Assembly (NCBI GenBank): GCA_030668875.1
Contig: DAOVER010000016.1
Span: 1-64,000 of the forward strand
DNA: 64,000 nucleotides
Reading direction: 5' to 3'
Source: Candidatus Heimdallarchaeota archaeon
Lineage (GTDB): Archaea; Asgardarchaeota; Heimdallarchaeia; Heimdallarchaeales; Heimdallarchaeaceae
The position numbers and the translations under genes were made by a program. This document shows positions 27,553 through 36,013 of the stretch, one piece after another. How positions within the stretch are numbered: position 1 is the first letter of the stretch; each line of letters opens with the position of its first letter. The notes under the pieces were generated by a model. It had not been told where the DNA came from and did not search any database. It saw only the letters and a program-made list of their open reading frames with translations.

Positions 27553-28293
27553 TTACTCTTCTCTTACCTTTTTGGTGTCTCGATTTGTGGGCTCTTCCTC
27601 AATTTTCTCTATTTTACCCATTCGAAGATGAAATACTCTGTTAGCATACTGTGTTATACTGATATCATGAGAAACGACAATTAAAGTTGTTTTTTCTTTT
27701 TCATTTAATTCTCGCAATAGTTCTGCAATACTTTGACCAGTAACAAAATCTAGATTACCAGTAGGTTCATCTGCAACTAATATCCTTGGGTTTTTAACCA
27801 GTGCTCTTGCAATTGCAACACGTTGTTGTTCTCCCCCTGAAAGCTGTGAAGGAAAACGGTGTTCTTTACCTTCTAACCCAACCTTCTTGAGAACGTCAAA
27901 AGATCTCCTTCGAATTTCTCGTTTATCTTTTATCCCTTGAAATTCCAAAGCTAAACCAACATTTTCCCAAGCTCTAAGACTGGCAACAATATTGAAGAAT
28001 TGGAAAACCCAACCTACTTCATCTCTTCTGTAAGTATTCATTTGTTTAGTTTTATAATTTGTAATGTTTCTTTCTCCAACATAAACCTCTCCTTCAGAAG
28101 GAAGATCTATCCCTCCAATCATGTTAAGCAAAGTTGTTTTACCTGCACCTGATGGTCCCAACACAACAACAAATTCACCCTTATATACCTCCATATCAAC
28201 CCCGTTTAATGCATAAACTTCCGATTCACCAAATTCAAAGCTTCTTATCAAACCTTTAGTTCTTACAGCAATTTCCTTGGACAACAATTTCAT
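27553..28293 (-). CDS. LolD/MacB-type ABC ATPase
   Basis: The protein has 246 residues. Walker [10 protein letters not shown] (46-54), Q-loop VGWVFQFFN, signature [16 protein letters not shown], Walker [13 protein letters not shown] and the H-switch VVSHD are all intact. It drives the FtsX-type permease encoded next on the same strand. The 'DEPTGNLD' form is typical for LolD/FtsE/MacB ATPases. Confidence 0.92.
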   Translation of the reverse strand: MKLLSKEIAVRTKGLIRSFEFGESEVYALNGVDMEVYKGEFVVVLGPSGAGKTTLLNMIGGIDLPSEGEVYVGERNITNYKTKQMNTYRRDEVGWVFQFFNIVASLRAWENVGLALEFQGIKDKREIRRRSFDVLKKVGLEGKEHRFPSQLSGGEQQRVAIARALVKNPRILVADEPTGNLDFVTGQSIAELLRELNEKEKTTLIVVSHDISITQYANRVFHLRMGKIEKIEEEPTNRDTKKVREE

Positions 28294-28438
28294 CTCTTAT
28301 TCTTTTTTTGACAAATGATTCTTAGTTTAATATGCAAAACTAAATGTTAAATCGAGCAAACATCTGATATTAGCTATAAAAATCATTTCAACAAAATTGC
28401 TAATTTGTATTGAAAGAGTTCATAGAATAACGAATGTT

Positions 28439-29014
28439 TTATTCAACACCTTCTTTTTTAAGAAACTCAGTAATATCTTTTAGGAATAAATTAAGTTGAT
28501 TTTCAATATTCATTTTTCGAGCTTTGTCCTTTAAGAAATTGGTATCTATTCTTTCTTTATTTCTAATATAAACAGCTAAAGCATCTTCATAGTCCTGTTC
28601 AGAGCCAAATTGAAGTTTATATAGAATAAGATTGGTTGGATTATTAATTTTAAGTTCAATATCGTTATAAATTCCATTAATTGACATTCTTATGCTTTCA
28701 AGTTCTAATTCTGAATATGCTCCTTTAATATCAATCCTGAACATACCTGTCTTATAAAAGAATGAACAATGAGACTTTTCATCAAATCCCTCAAGATCAG
28801 TTAAAGAAGCATCAAAGTTATTTTTTTGTAAATACTCAACAAAATCCTTCCTATCTAATTTTGTATGATCTAGAATGATGTCGATGTCCATAGTAAATCT
28901 AGTCCTCCCTAAAATAAAGACAGAAACACCTCCTACAACAACATAAGGGATTTTTCGAGAGGTAAAATACTTAACCAAACGCTTCAGACTTTCAGATATA
29001 GGGTCAATCGTCAC
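28439..29014 (-). CDS. Nucleotidyltransferase-like protein (AbiEii/DUF6036-like)
   Basis: The protein has 191 residues. It has the minimal polymerase-beta fold signature: VVVGGVSVFILGRTRFTMDIDI, that is GG followed by DxD, and later a KLQFGSEQDYEDALAVY stretch. Related proteins are toxins of nucleotidyltransferase-type toxin-antitoxin pairs or sugar/RNA modifiers. It overlaps the small upstream gene by 11 nt. A paralogous pair exists at 52567-53333. Confidence 0.75.
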   Translation of the reverse strand: MTIDPISESLKRLVKYFTSRKIPYVVVGGVSVFILGRTRFTMDIDIILDHTKLDRKDFVEYLQKNNFDASLTDLEGFDEKSHCSFFYKTGMFRIDIKGAYSELELESIRMSINGIYNDIELKINNPTNLILYKLQFGSEQDYEDALAVYIRNKERIDTNFLKDKARKMNIENQLNLFLKDITEFLKKEGVE

Positions 29015-29213
29015 TTTCTTTACCTTCCTCAGATTTCCATTGAATTTCTATTTCTTTGAGAGAATAAGCAAACTTGATAAAATTAGCTGTTTCTCTAGTG
29101 AGTTCCTCTTCTGTGAACTTTCGAGCTCTTAAAGCAGCCCTCATAACTTCTTCTCTTCTCTGCTTAACCCTTTCTTGATTAGGCATTAAAGATGTCATAT
29201 CTATCAATATCAA
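29004..29213 (-). CDS. Small partner of the nucleotidyltransferase
   Basis: The protein has up to 69 residues, highly charged, helical: NQERVKQRREEVMRAALRAR, then FTEEELTRETANFIKFAYSL. It resembles the 57-residue product at 53160-53333, which also precedes a nucleotidyltransferase gene. Overlap with its downstream gene suggests fixed stoichiometry, as in antitoxin-toxin pairs. No DNA-binding motif is evident. Internal Met residues could be the true start. Confidence 0.65.
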   Translation of the reverse strand: MILIDMTSLMPNQERVKQRREEVMRAALRARKFTEEELTRETANFIKFAYSLKEIEIQWKSEEGKESDD

Positions 29214-29319
29214 ATTTTAGTATAAAAAGTATATTGCTCTAAAAGTAAAGACTTACTTGATGACTAATACAAAATGTATAAAGTGATAAATAAGAGAAAA
29301 GGAAATTTACTTTCTACTA

Positions 29320-29614
29320 AACATTTTCTCCCCGATTAACCAATCTTCTTTCCCCCTCTAATACTCAAATGGATGTGACATCCTGCATAACCTCTAATGT
29401 CTCACTATATTTTCCAGAGTTATCTCGAATTGCGAAGTAGCGCATGTGAATAAATTTGCCGTTCATATTTATCCGGAACTCTGCAACATCTTTTTGAACA
29501 GTTTTGAAAGCGTTTTAGAATAGGATCTAATTCCACAAATAGTTCCTCTAGAAAGGGAAATTTATCAATTAGATAGATGATTTTTGTTGCTTCAGAAATA
29601 ATATAGTTTGACAC
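29320..29614 (-). pseudogene. Internally deleted copy of the DUF438/PAS gene
   Basis: The 5' part matches the start of the gene at 36014-37435 (MSNYIISEATKII.LIDKFP and onward to KRFQN). The next bases match the last ~55 codons of that gene but in the wrong frame. The join is at GTTTTGAAAGC (29501-29511), which exists in the intact gene at both 36210-36220 and 37322-37332. About 1.1 kb has thus been lost between 11-bp repeats. Sequence similarity continues into both flanks (about 29305-29690). Confidence 0.9.
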
Positions 29615-29866
29615 TTGAAATCACTCGTGAAATTAAGCACGTTAGCAATAAAAAACATGCTGTTTGGTCGAAAATTCTTCACAAATTTCTAGTATTTTGA
29701 AACTCCAAATCTTGTTCCCTTTCACTCTTTGGAATCGAAATCTATATGTCCACTATATTGTCTGATTAGTCTATATACTTGTAATGATTCTAAAACAGAT
29801 TGAAACAATCTTTACCCAACTTTCAGAGATTTTAGTGAATTAAAATTTTTCACAGATTACACTAAA

Positions 29867-30232
29867 TTATGTTTCAGCTGTACTACAATACTTTGATATC
29901 CTATTTAGTAGATTCTTTTTCGTTATAGGTTTTGTCATAATTTCAAGTGCTCCCTCTCGTAACATCTCTTCACCTTTAACAGAGGCATAAGCTGTAAGAC
30001 CGATAATTTTTGCATCTGGAAATTTCTCCAAAATAACTTTCGTTGCTTGAATACCATCCTTTTCTGGCATAACAATATCCATTATCACTAGATTTGGAAG
30101 TTCTTTAATGAACACCTTGATTGCTTCACAACCATTACCTGCTTCACATAATTCCAAATCCATTTGTTCCCTAAGCATTAATCCTAGAACCAATCTTATA
30201 TCTTCATTATCATCAACAATCAAAATCTTCAT
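29867..30232 (-). CDS. Stand-alone response-regulator receiver domain
   Basis: The protein has 121 residues: acidic pair DD at 7-8, phospho-acceptor Asp52 in VIMDIVMPEKDG, GLTAYAS (Thr switch) and TKP (Lys). No output domain. It is probably a phosphorelay or CheY-like protein serving the sensor genes around it. A second lone receiver is at 33604-33948. Confidence 0.92.
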   Translation of the reverse strand: MKILIVDDNEDIRLVLGLMLREQMDLELCEAGNGCEAIKVFIKELPNLVIMDIVMPEKDGIQATKVILEKFPDAKIIGLTAYASVKGEEMLREGALEIMTKPITKKNLLNRISKYCSTAET

Positions 30233-30328
30233 TTACATCACTATAAAGCTAGATAAATAATCCACTTCATTATTAAAATACTTTTTGTAGAAATTTAAGT
30301 AAAGATATTCAATCGAATAATCCAATAA

Positions 30329-31285
30329 CTAGTATTTTCTAAGAAATTCTTTTATTGTTTCAGAGACTATCCATTCATGATCGATTTGCTTGAGAATCTT
30401 TTCAACTTCTTCTAGCTGTTTAATTATGGGTTCAGTACTTTCGAGGGTATCTAGTTCTAAATAGGCCAGAATAACTGCTATAGGATTGCGTATAGAATCT
30501 ATCAAGAATCCATACTGCTCAATATTTTTTTGTATTTGTTCAAGAGATTGCTTGATTTTCATCTGACTCATTTGAAGTTCTTCTGTCATTGAATTAACAC
30601 CCTTCTGTAGAACACCTATCTCATCTTCTGAAATTGGTTCATCCACTCTAGCTCTCAAATTTCCATCTTGAACATCTTTTAATACACCAAGTAAATTCTT
30701 CATTCTTTTTAGCGCTATAAGTCTAAATGAAAGAAGAAGAATAATGAAAGTAAGAACTAAGGCTATTACAGAGCCTATAATAAAAAGTATCGAAATGTTT
30801 CTTTTCTCTATTACACTTTCCTGAGTTTCAATTTCCATGTAAACAAACCATTGAGGTGTATAACCATCAGGAAAATATATTCTTGAGACACTGATCAAAT
30901 GCCCACTTCCTTTAATAATTAGATCATCAGAATTATTAACATTGAACCAATTTAGATCTATAAAGTCTATATCAGATATACTTTCACCTAGAAGACTGGA
31001 GTTCAATGAATAATAGATAATATGATTTATACCAACAACCATTCCATTAACAAGATTTTCCCCAACAAGTTCCCTCATCATTTGTTCATCACCTATAGCA
31101 TCATAATCTAATAGTCCTGCTCTCATCAGTTTTCCAGGTAATTGAAGTCGTTCTATACTTCTTCTATCTACTTCAGTAGAAAATTGATTAATATAAAATA
31201 CCCCCACAACTCCCAAAACAATGATTTCAGCGATGATTATAAGTATACCAATTTTAAATGTCAAACTCTTAAAGAATAGTTTCAT
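30329..31285 (-). CDS. HAMP-containing membrane sensor without kinase domain
   Basis: The protein has 318 residues: helix 10-30, an outer sensor domain (about 31-165), helix 168-193, HAMP (about 193-245), then a coiled coil ending in LIDSIRNPIAVILAYLEL, which looks like a dimerisation helix whose acceptor His is missing. No HATPase domain follows. It could be an accessory sensor that needs a separate kinase, or a truncated kinase. It stands between a receiver gene and the substrate-binding protein gene. Confidence 0.8.
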   Translation of the reverse strand: MKLFFKSLTFKIGILIIIAEIIVLGVVGVFYINQFSTEVDRRSIERLQLPGKLMRAGLLDYDAIGDEQMMRELVGENLVNGMVVGINHIIYYSLNSSLLGESISDIDFIDLNWFNVNNSDDLIIKGSGHLISVSRIYFPDGYTPQWFVYMEIETQESVIEKRNISILFIIGSVIALVLTFIILLLSFRLIALKRMKNLLGVLKDVQDGNLRARVDEPISEDEIGVLQKGVNSMTEELQMSQMKIKQSLEQIQKNIEQYGFLIDSIRNPIAVILAYLELDTLESTEPIIKQLEEVEKILKQIDHEWIVSETIKEFLRKY

Positions 31286-31374
31286 TTGAATCGTCTCTTT
31301 ATAATTTTAGACAAACTAGATAAAAAGTGATTCCCTCTTTCATGATTCAGAAAGAGTAATTCTTTGAATTTAGT

Positions 31375-33471
31375 TTATCTAAATCTTCTAACTACATAGC
31401 ATATTAAGCTATCTTGAGGATTTTTTGAATTTTGGTTCACAACACCATTTGGTTGTTTATTGTTTCCATTCACTTTCGATATCTCTTGTGATTCATTCTG
31501 TTGTTCTATATAGTACTGACAAGGATTAGTAGGTCCTGGTGTGGCATAGGACCAAGATCTTGGCATTACTAGTGGGACGTTGTGGAAGTTTGTTTTTTTT
31601 ATGAAATATTCATCTGGGGGAGAACAGATGCCCATCGCATAGAACTCCTCCTCTGCGATTATAAGTATTTTATTCATTAGATATGCTATTTCTTCAGCAT
31701 TATTGCTAGCTACAATTTGGTTGTAGATCAGCATTTGTTCTTTTGCTGCTGAGGATGGTTCTTCTGCTCTAGTGTCACTGATATTCTTATACCAATAAGC
31801 CCACGGTATAGCAAAGTATGAATTGTATTTGTCAAATGGTATAAATGTACCTGCTTCCATTAATACATAATATCCTCCCTTAGAACCACATACAGTCGCA
31901 TCATGTTGGTTCAAAGAAGTGATTTTTTTATCTCTTTCACTGCGACTCAAATCCTCTACATTTACTATGATGTCCAGCTCATCCCAATATTCTAATAACA
32001 TTAGAGACCCGTTCAATGGATCGTAATCCCAGTGGGAGGTAACAGTTATTGTGAAATTGATACGATGTCCCTCAGGGGTGAGACGATATCCCTCCGTATC
32101 TCTCTCGTTATATCCTGCTGTATCCAATAGCTCATTTGCGTATGTGAGATTGAACTCTGTGTATTGAGTAGCCAAAAGATCCCTATAATATGGTGATTCT
32201 CTTCGTGGAGCTGGTTGCATAGGTTCTAGATTTAAGCCATAAACTTGCTCAATAATTTCTGTTCGATTAATTGCGTGGGATAGAGCTATACGGAATGTTT
32301 TGTTCGAGAAAACAGCTCTCAAAATTGGGTCTTTGTGTACAATATTAAGATAAATAGCTAAATCATTGGAATTTGTGTTAATCAATGTGTGAAGATTGTA
32401 CTCTCCATCTTCCATGTTTGCTACGTAATCATCATAATAAGGAAGAATCGAAAGTTCGTGTTGCATGTCGATTTGACCAGCAATTGCAGCAATTCTTAAT
32501 TCCTCTCTTGTTGAGTATATCGTAAAATTAACTCTATCAATATATGGTAGTTGATTATATTCTGTATCTATCTTCCAATAATATGGATTTCTTTCCAATA
32601 AAACATAAGATGAGTTCGTGTTGTAGTGATTAGTTAAGATCCAAGGATTCACAGTTGGCATGTCAGGATTATTCCATTCAGAATACTTCATTTTCCACAA
32701 TTTAACCCAGTCCTCAACACCAGCTTCTTCAATCAACTCATCAATTTCTGGATTGTAATCAGGATGAAACTGCTTCATATAATGCATCGGTCTGTTTGTA
32801 ATCCAATCTCCTACCATTTCCGCAAGACGGAGTGGAAATAGACCATATGGTTCAGAGAATCTGAAAATTACAGTGGAATTATCGACTTTTTCAACAATAA
32901 CCGGAATGCCATTTTGAGTATACTTAGAACTATAGGAAGAATGCAGTTCTGTATTTAGAAAATCTGCTTCATACCAGAAGATAATATCATTTGAAGTGAA
33001 AGGAACACCATCTGACCATCTTAACCCCTTACGTAAATGAAAAGTAAATTCGCGTGAATCTTCACTAACATCATAAGACTGAGCTAAATTCGGGAGAATT
33101 CGGGACCATTCAGGATTCCATCGCAATAGGTTTTCATATTGTGTTGTGGTTCGTAAGAGTCCAGATCCAACCCCAACCACCCCCATATGCCATGTTCCAC
33201 CATAGATTCCTACTTTATCGTGCGGCTGAACAACCATTGGATTAACTGGAAGTCTTTCTTCAACAGGTGGAAGTAATCCTGCATCTACAAGTTCCTCAAG
33301 CATCGGTGCTTCTTGGTAAACGTCCTCGACAGGTCCTGGTGGAGTACCGGGACCACCAGCGATATAATACCAGATGAGAAAACCCGAAAGACTTCCTCCA
33401 ATAATAACTATTCCTCCAATAACTGCCCAAATTTTTGTATTCCTAGATGAAAATATCAAAATTTTCATCAC
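31375..33471 (-). CDS. Membrane-anchored family 5 substrate-binding protein (peptide/solute type)
   Basis: The protein has 698 residues. A single N-terminal helix (about 13-36, IGGIVIIGGSLSGFLIWYY) anchors it, followed by a family 5 binding protein body: FTFHLRKGLRWSDGVPFTSNDI, the usual signature, and IALSHAINRTEIIEQVYG. No permease or ATPase genes for an Opp/Dpp transporter are nearby; instead sensors and receivers surround it. It may feed a transporter encoded elsewhere or present ligand to the neighbouring HAMP sensor. The C-terminus is hydrophilic. Confidence 0.85.
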   Translation of the reverse strand: MMKILIFSSRNTKIWAVIGGIVIIGGSLSGFLIWYYIAGGPGTPPGPVEDVYQEAPMLEELVDAGLLPPVEERLPVNPMVVQPHDKVGIYGGTWHMGVVGVGSGLLRTTTQYENLLRWNPEWSRILPNLAQSYDVSEDSREFTFHLRKGLRWSDGVPFTSNDIIFWYEADFLNTELHSSYSSKYTQNGIPVIVEKVDNSTVIFRFSEPYGLFPLRLAEMVGDWITNRPMHYMKQFHPDYNPEIDELIEEAGVEDWVKLWKMKYSEWNNPDMPTVNPWILTNHYNTNSSYVLLERNPYYWKIDTEYNQLPYIDRVNFTIYSTREELRIAAIAGQIDMQHELSILPYYDDYVANMEDGEYNLHTLINTNSNDLAIYLNIVHKDPILRAVFSNKTFRIALSHAINRTEIIEQVYGLNLEPMQPAPRRESPYYRDLLATQYTEFNLTYANELLDTAGYNERDTEGYRLTPEGHRINFTITVTSHWDYDPLNGSLMLLEYWDELDIIVNVEDLSRSERDKKITSLNQHDATVCGSKGGYYVLMEAGTFIPFDKYNSYFAIPWAYWYKNISDTRAEEPSSAAKEQMLIYNQIVASNNAEEIAYLMNKILIIAEEEFYAMGICSPPDEYFIKKTNFHNVPLVMPRSWSYATPGPTNPCQYYIEQQNESQEISKVNGNNKQPNGVVNQNSKNPQDSLICYVVRRFR

Positions 33472-33603
33472 CTCTTAATTCTGATTTGAACCCAAATTGA
33501 ACTAAATCGTCCAAAATTTAATTTATGAAACTTCAGCACTGACTAATTTAATCCAGTTTGAAATAATATAATATCTTACACTAAGTGATTATATCTTTTA
33601 AAA

Positions 33604-33948
33604 TTATCGCAATTCTTGTACAATTATTTCAATTAATTCCTTTTTTCTGAAGGGTTTTATAATAACTTGTTTTGCTCCAACTTGTAAAATATCATTTGCT
33701 TTTAAAGAATATGCTGTAATCGCTATTATTGTAGCTTTAGGTTCAAATTCGATGATTTCTTTTGTAGCTTCTATCCCATCTTTTATTGGCATTAAAATAT
33801 CCATCAGAACTAAATCAGGTTTGTGTTTCTTATAGAAAGTTACTGCTTCTTGTCCATTTTCTGCTTGTATTACTGTAAATTCTGATAACATGATACTATA
33901 TAGCAATCTTAATTCATCATTATCATCGACTAATAGTATTATTGCCAT
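33604..33948 (-). CDS. Stand-alone response-regulator receiver domain
   Basis: The protein has 114 residues: DD at 8-9, Asp50 in LVLMDILMPIKDG, AITAYS and IKP. No output domain. It resembles the receiver at 29867-30232 and lies between the substrate-binding protein gene and the GAF/PAS kinase, which is its likely phosphate donor. Confidence 0.92.
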   Translation of the reverse strand: MAIILLVDDNDELRLLYSIMLSEFTVIQAENGQEAVTFYKKHKPDLVLMDILMPIKDGIEATKEIIEFEPKATIIAITAYSLKANDILQVGAKQVIIKPFRKKELIEIIVQELR

Positions 33949-34182
33949 TTGAACCAGTAAAACCCCTATAATGTGACAATATACTATCCATCAATATATG
34001 TGTTTTGTTTACTTAATGGCCTTTCTGATAGGTTGTGAATGATTTCCATTTTTATCCATTTTCTTTTCATTCTTATAAAACTGAAAATGATATAGTAAAT
34101 TAAGATAAAATATTTTATTGATAGATCATGATGTGCCCCTGGCACTTCTAAAGAATTTGTACAGAATTCATATCATGGAGAT

Positions 34183-35688
34183 TTAATCATTAACTGGAAT
34201 AGTCCCTTTTGGGTCATTGTCTTTTATAGTTACTTCTCCACTATACCTTTCCAAAGTTTTTTTTACTATATAGAGTCCTAGGCCTGAACCAGCAGTTTTT
34301 CCGTATTTGAATCCTTGTCGAAATAACTTCTTTTTGTATTTTTCAGGGATACCTTTTCCATTGTCGGCTACTTCAATCATGCAATAATTATCACAAGGAT
34401 CGATAGAAACTATAATTTCATCTGCTTTTCCATGTTTAATTGCATTTCCGATTAAATTATCCATAACAGAGAATATAGCATTATTTGCAATAATTATTCC
34501 ATTGCCTTCAATTTTAAATGAAACTGAAGCAGTTGGGTAACCTATAATAACTTTTTCAACTATTTTCCTAACATCAATTTCTTCTAATTCCTTTTCTTCA
34601 ACAAGTAATCCTTCAAGGTCTTGCATTTTCTGAATAAGGTCAAAACTTTTGTCAACAGCATATTTAGTCATTTCGAGAAATGCATCATCTCTAATATCAA
34701 GGAATGCACCAAGAGAACCCTCGATTATAGAAATATTATTACCTAAATCATGACGAAGAATATCGTTAATTATCTTAAGAGATTCATTAAGTTCTTCAAT
34801 ACGTTTTCTAGCTTGTAGTTGTTCAGTGACATCCTCAATTGTTCCAATAAAATAACGAGGTTTACCTTCAACATCGAAAACTTCCCAAACAGTTAAATGA
34901 ACAGGAATAAATGATCCATCCTGTTTAATATATCTTTTTTCAACTACAGCTACAGGAAGTTCTTTGTTAATCACTTTTTGGACAGTTTCATTATTTATTT
35001 CTTTATCATCTGGATGAGTAAGGTTTCTTAACTTTCTCTCTTTTAATTCATCATAAGAATAGCCTAACATTTGAATAAGCGCTGGATTACACCTCAATAG
35101 ATTTCCTTCCGTATCTTCAAGGGCAACACCAATAGGAGAATTATCAATAATAGAACTTAGTAGTTCTTCATTTTGCTGAAGAGCTGCTTCTGCTTCTTTT
35201 CTTTTAGTAATGTCTGAAATAATTAGTAGTAAAAGATTATCATTCCTAGAAATAAAAGGAACTATGTAGTAATCTAACCAAGCTTGCTTGCCAAAAGATG
35301 TTAAAAACACAGTGTCCAATTTTCTGATCTCATTAGAAGATAATGCTTCTTCAGCAGCTTGAAGAAGACCATGTTTTTTCCAAGACCCAATTTTTCTGAA
35401 ATTCTGTTCTAAGAGTTCATCAACACTAGCACCAACTATATCTGCATGAGCTTCATTTGTAGAAACGCATTTACCTGAAGAATCATAGGTTGCGATTCCA
35501 ATAGGTAAATTTTTGATAATTGAACTTAAGAATGCCTCATTTTGTTGAAGTTCGCTTTCTACTTTCTTCTGTTCTATAGCCAAAGCGTAAACAACTGCAA
35601 ATTTTTCTATTATCTGAATATCCCTATCAGTGTAGTTGCGATCGGAATTAACTAATGTAATCTGACCAATAAGTTTGTTACTTATCAA
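34183..35688 (-). CDS. GAF/PAS/PAS histidine kinase, 5' end eroded
   Basis: From a TTG at 35688 the protein has 501 residues: the end of a GAF domain (LIGQITLVNSDRNYTDRDIQ), two PAS domains (about 50-165 and 170-290), an acceptor helix with RHDLGNN, and a HATPase domain (NLIGNAIKHG, VADNGKGIPEKY, GSGLGLYIV). The same frame stays open up to 35898 and encodes the front of the GAF domain (YEKFGGLWGWVLKNKKSLVT) but offers no ATG. The true 5' end is therefore lost or frameshifted. It was probably a cytoplasmic redox or small-molecule sensor. Confidence 0.8.
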   Translation of the reverse strand: MISNKLIGQITLVNSDRNYTDRDIQIIEKFAVVYALAIEQKKVESELQQNEAFLSSIIKNLPIGIATYDSSGKCVSTNEAHADIVGASVDELLEQNFRKIGSWKKHGLLQAAEEALSSNEIRKLDTVFLTSFGKQAWLDYYIVPFISRNDNLLLLIISDITKRKEAEAALQQNEELLSSIIDNSPIGVALEDTEGNLLRCNPALIQMLGYSYDELKERKLRNLTHPDDKEINNETVQKVINKELPVAVVEKRYIKQDGSFIPVHLTVWEVFDVEGKPRYFIGTIEDVTEQLQARKRIEELNESLKIINDILRHDLGNNISIIEGSLGAFLDIRDDAFLEMTKYAVDKSFDLIQKMQDLEGLLVEEKELEEIDVRKIVEKVIIGYPTASVSFKIEGNGIIIANNAIFSVMDNLIGNAIKHGKADEIIVSIDPCDNYCMIEVADNGKGIPEKYKKKLFRQGFKYGKTAGSGLGLYIVKKTLERYSGEVTIKDNDPKGTIPVND

Positions 35689-36000
35689 GGCAGGTACAGA
35701 TAGAAAACGTTTGATTTGAATGTGACCTTTTAGAGTACTAACAGATGCTTGATGTTCTGTAGGCTCATTAGTTACTAATGATTTTTTATTCTTTAGAACC
35801 CAGCCCCATAGACCACCAAATTTCTCATAGACTATTGCTTTAATAAAAAAATATGAACATGATAGATAAGGGTTATGAATTCCTCTACTAATTCGTGATT
35901 AGAACTCCCTAACCACACAAATTATCAGGTAATGGTGCAATTTGTTCTTCTGATTCAGTTCTTTGTTTGAACTCCGGAATAAATTCTTTTAACTAAAGTA
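35689..36000 (-). pseudogene. Eroded 5' part of the GAF/PAS kinase
   Basis: Minus-strand reading gives LKEFIPEFKQRTESEEQIAP, then LPDNLCG and a stop, then after a frame change SRISRGIHNPYLSC and the GAF sequence that joins the kinase frame. Stops at 35901-35899 and nearby interrupt it. There is coding character but no intact start, so the kinase gene seems truncated. Confidence 0.55.
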
Positions 36001-36013
36001 TATAGGAATTTAC

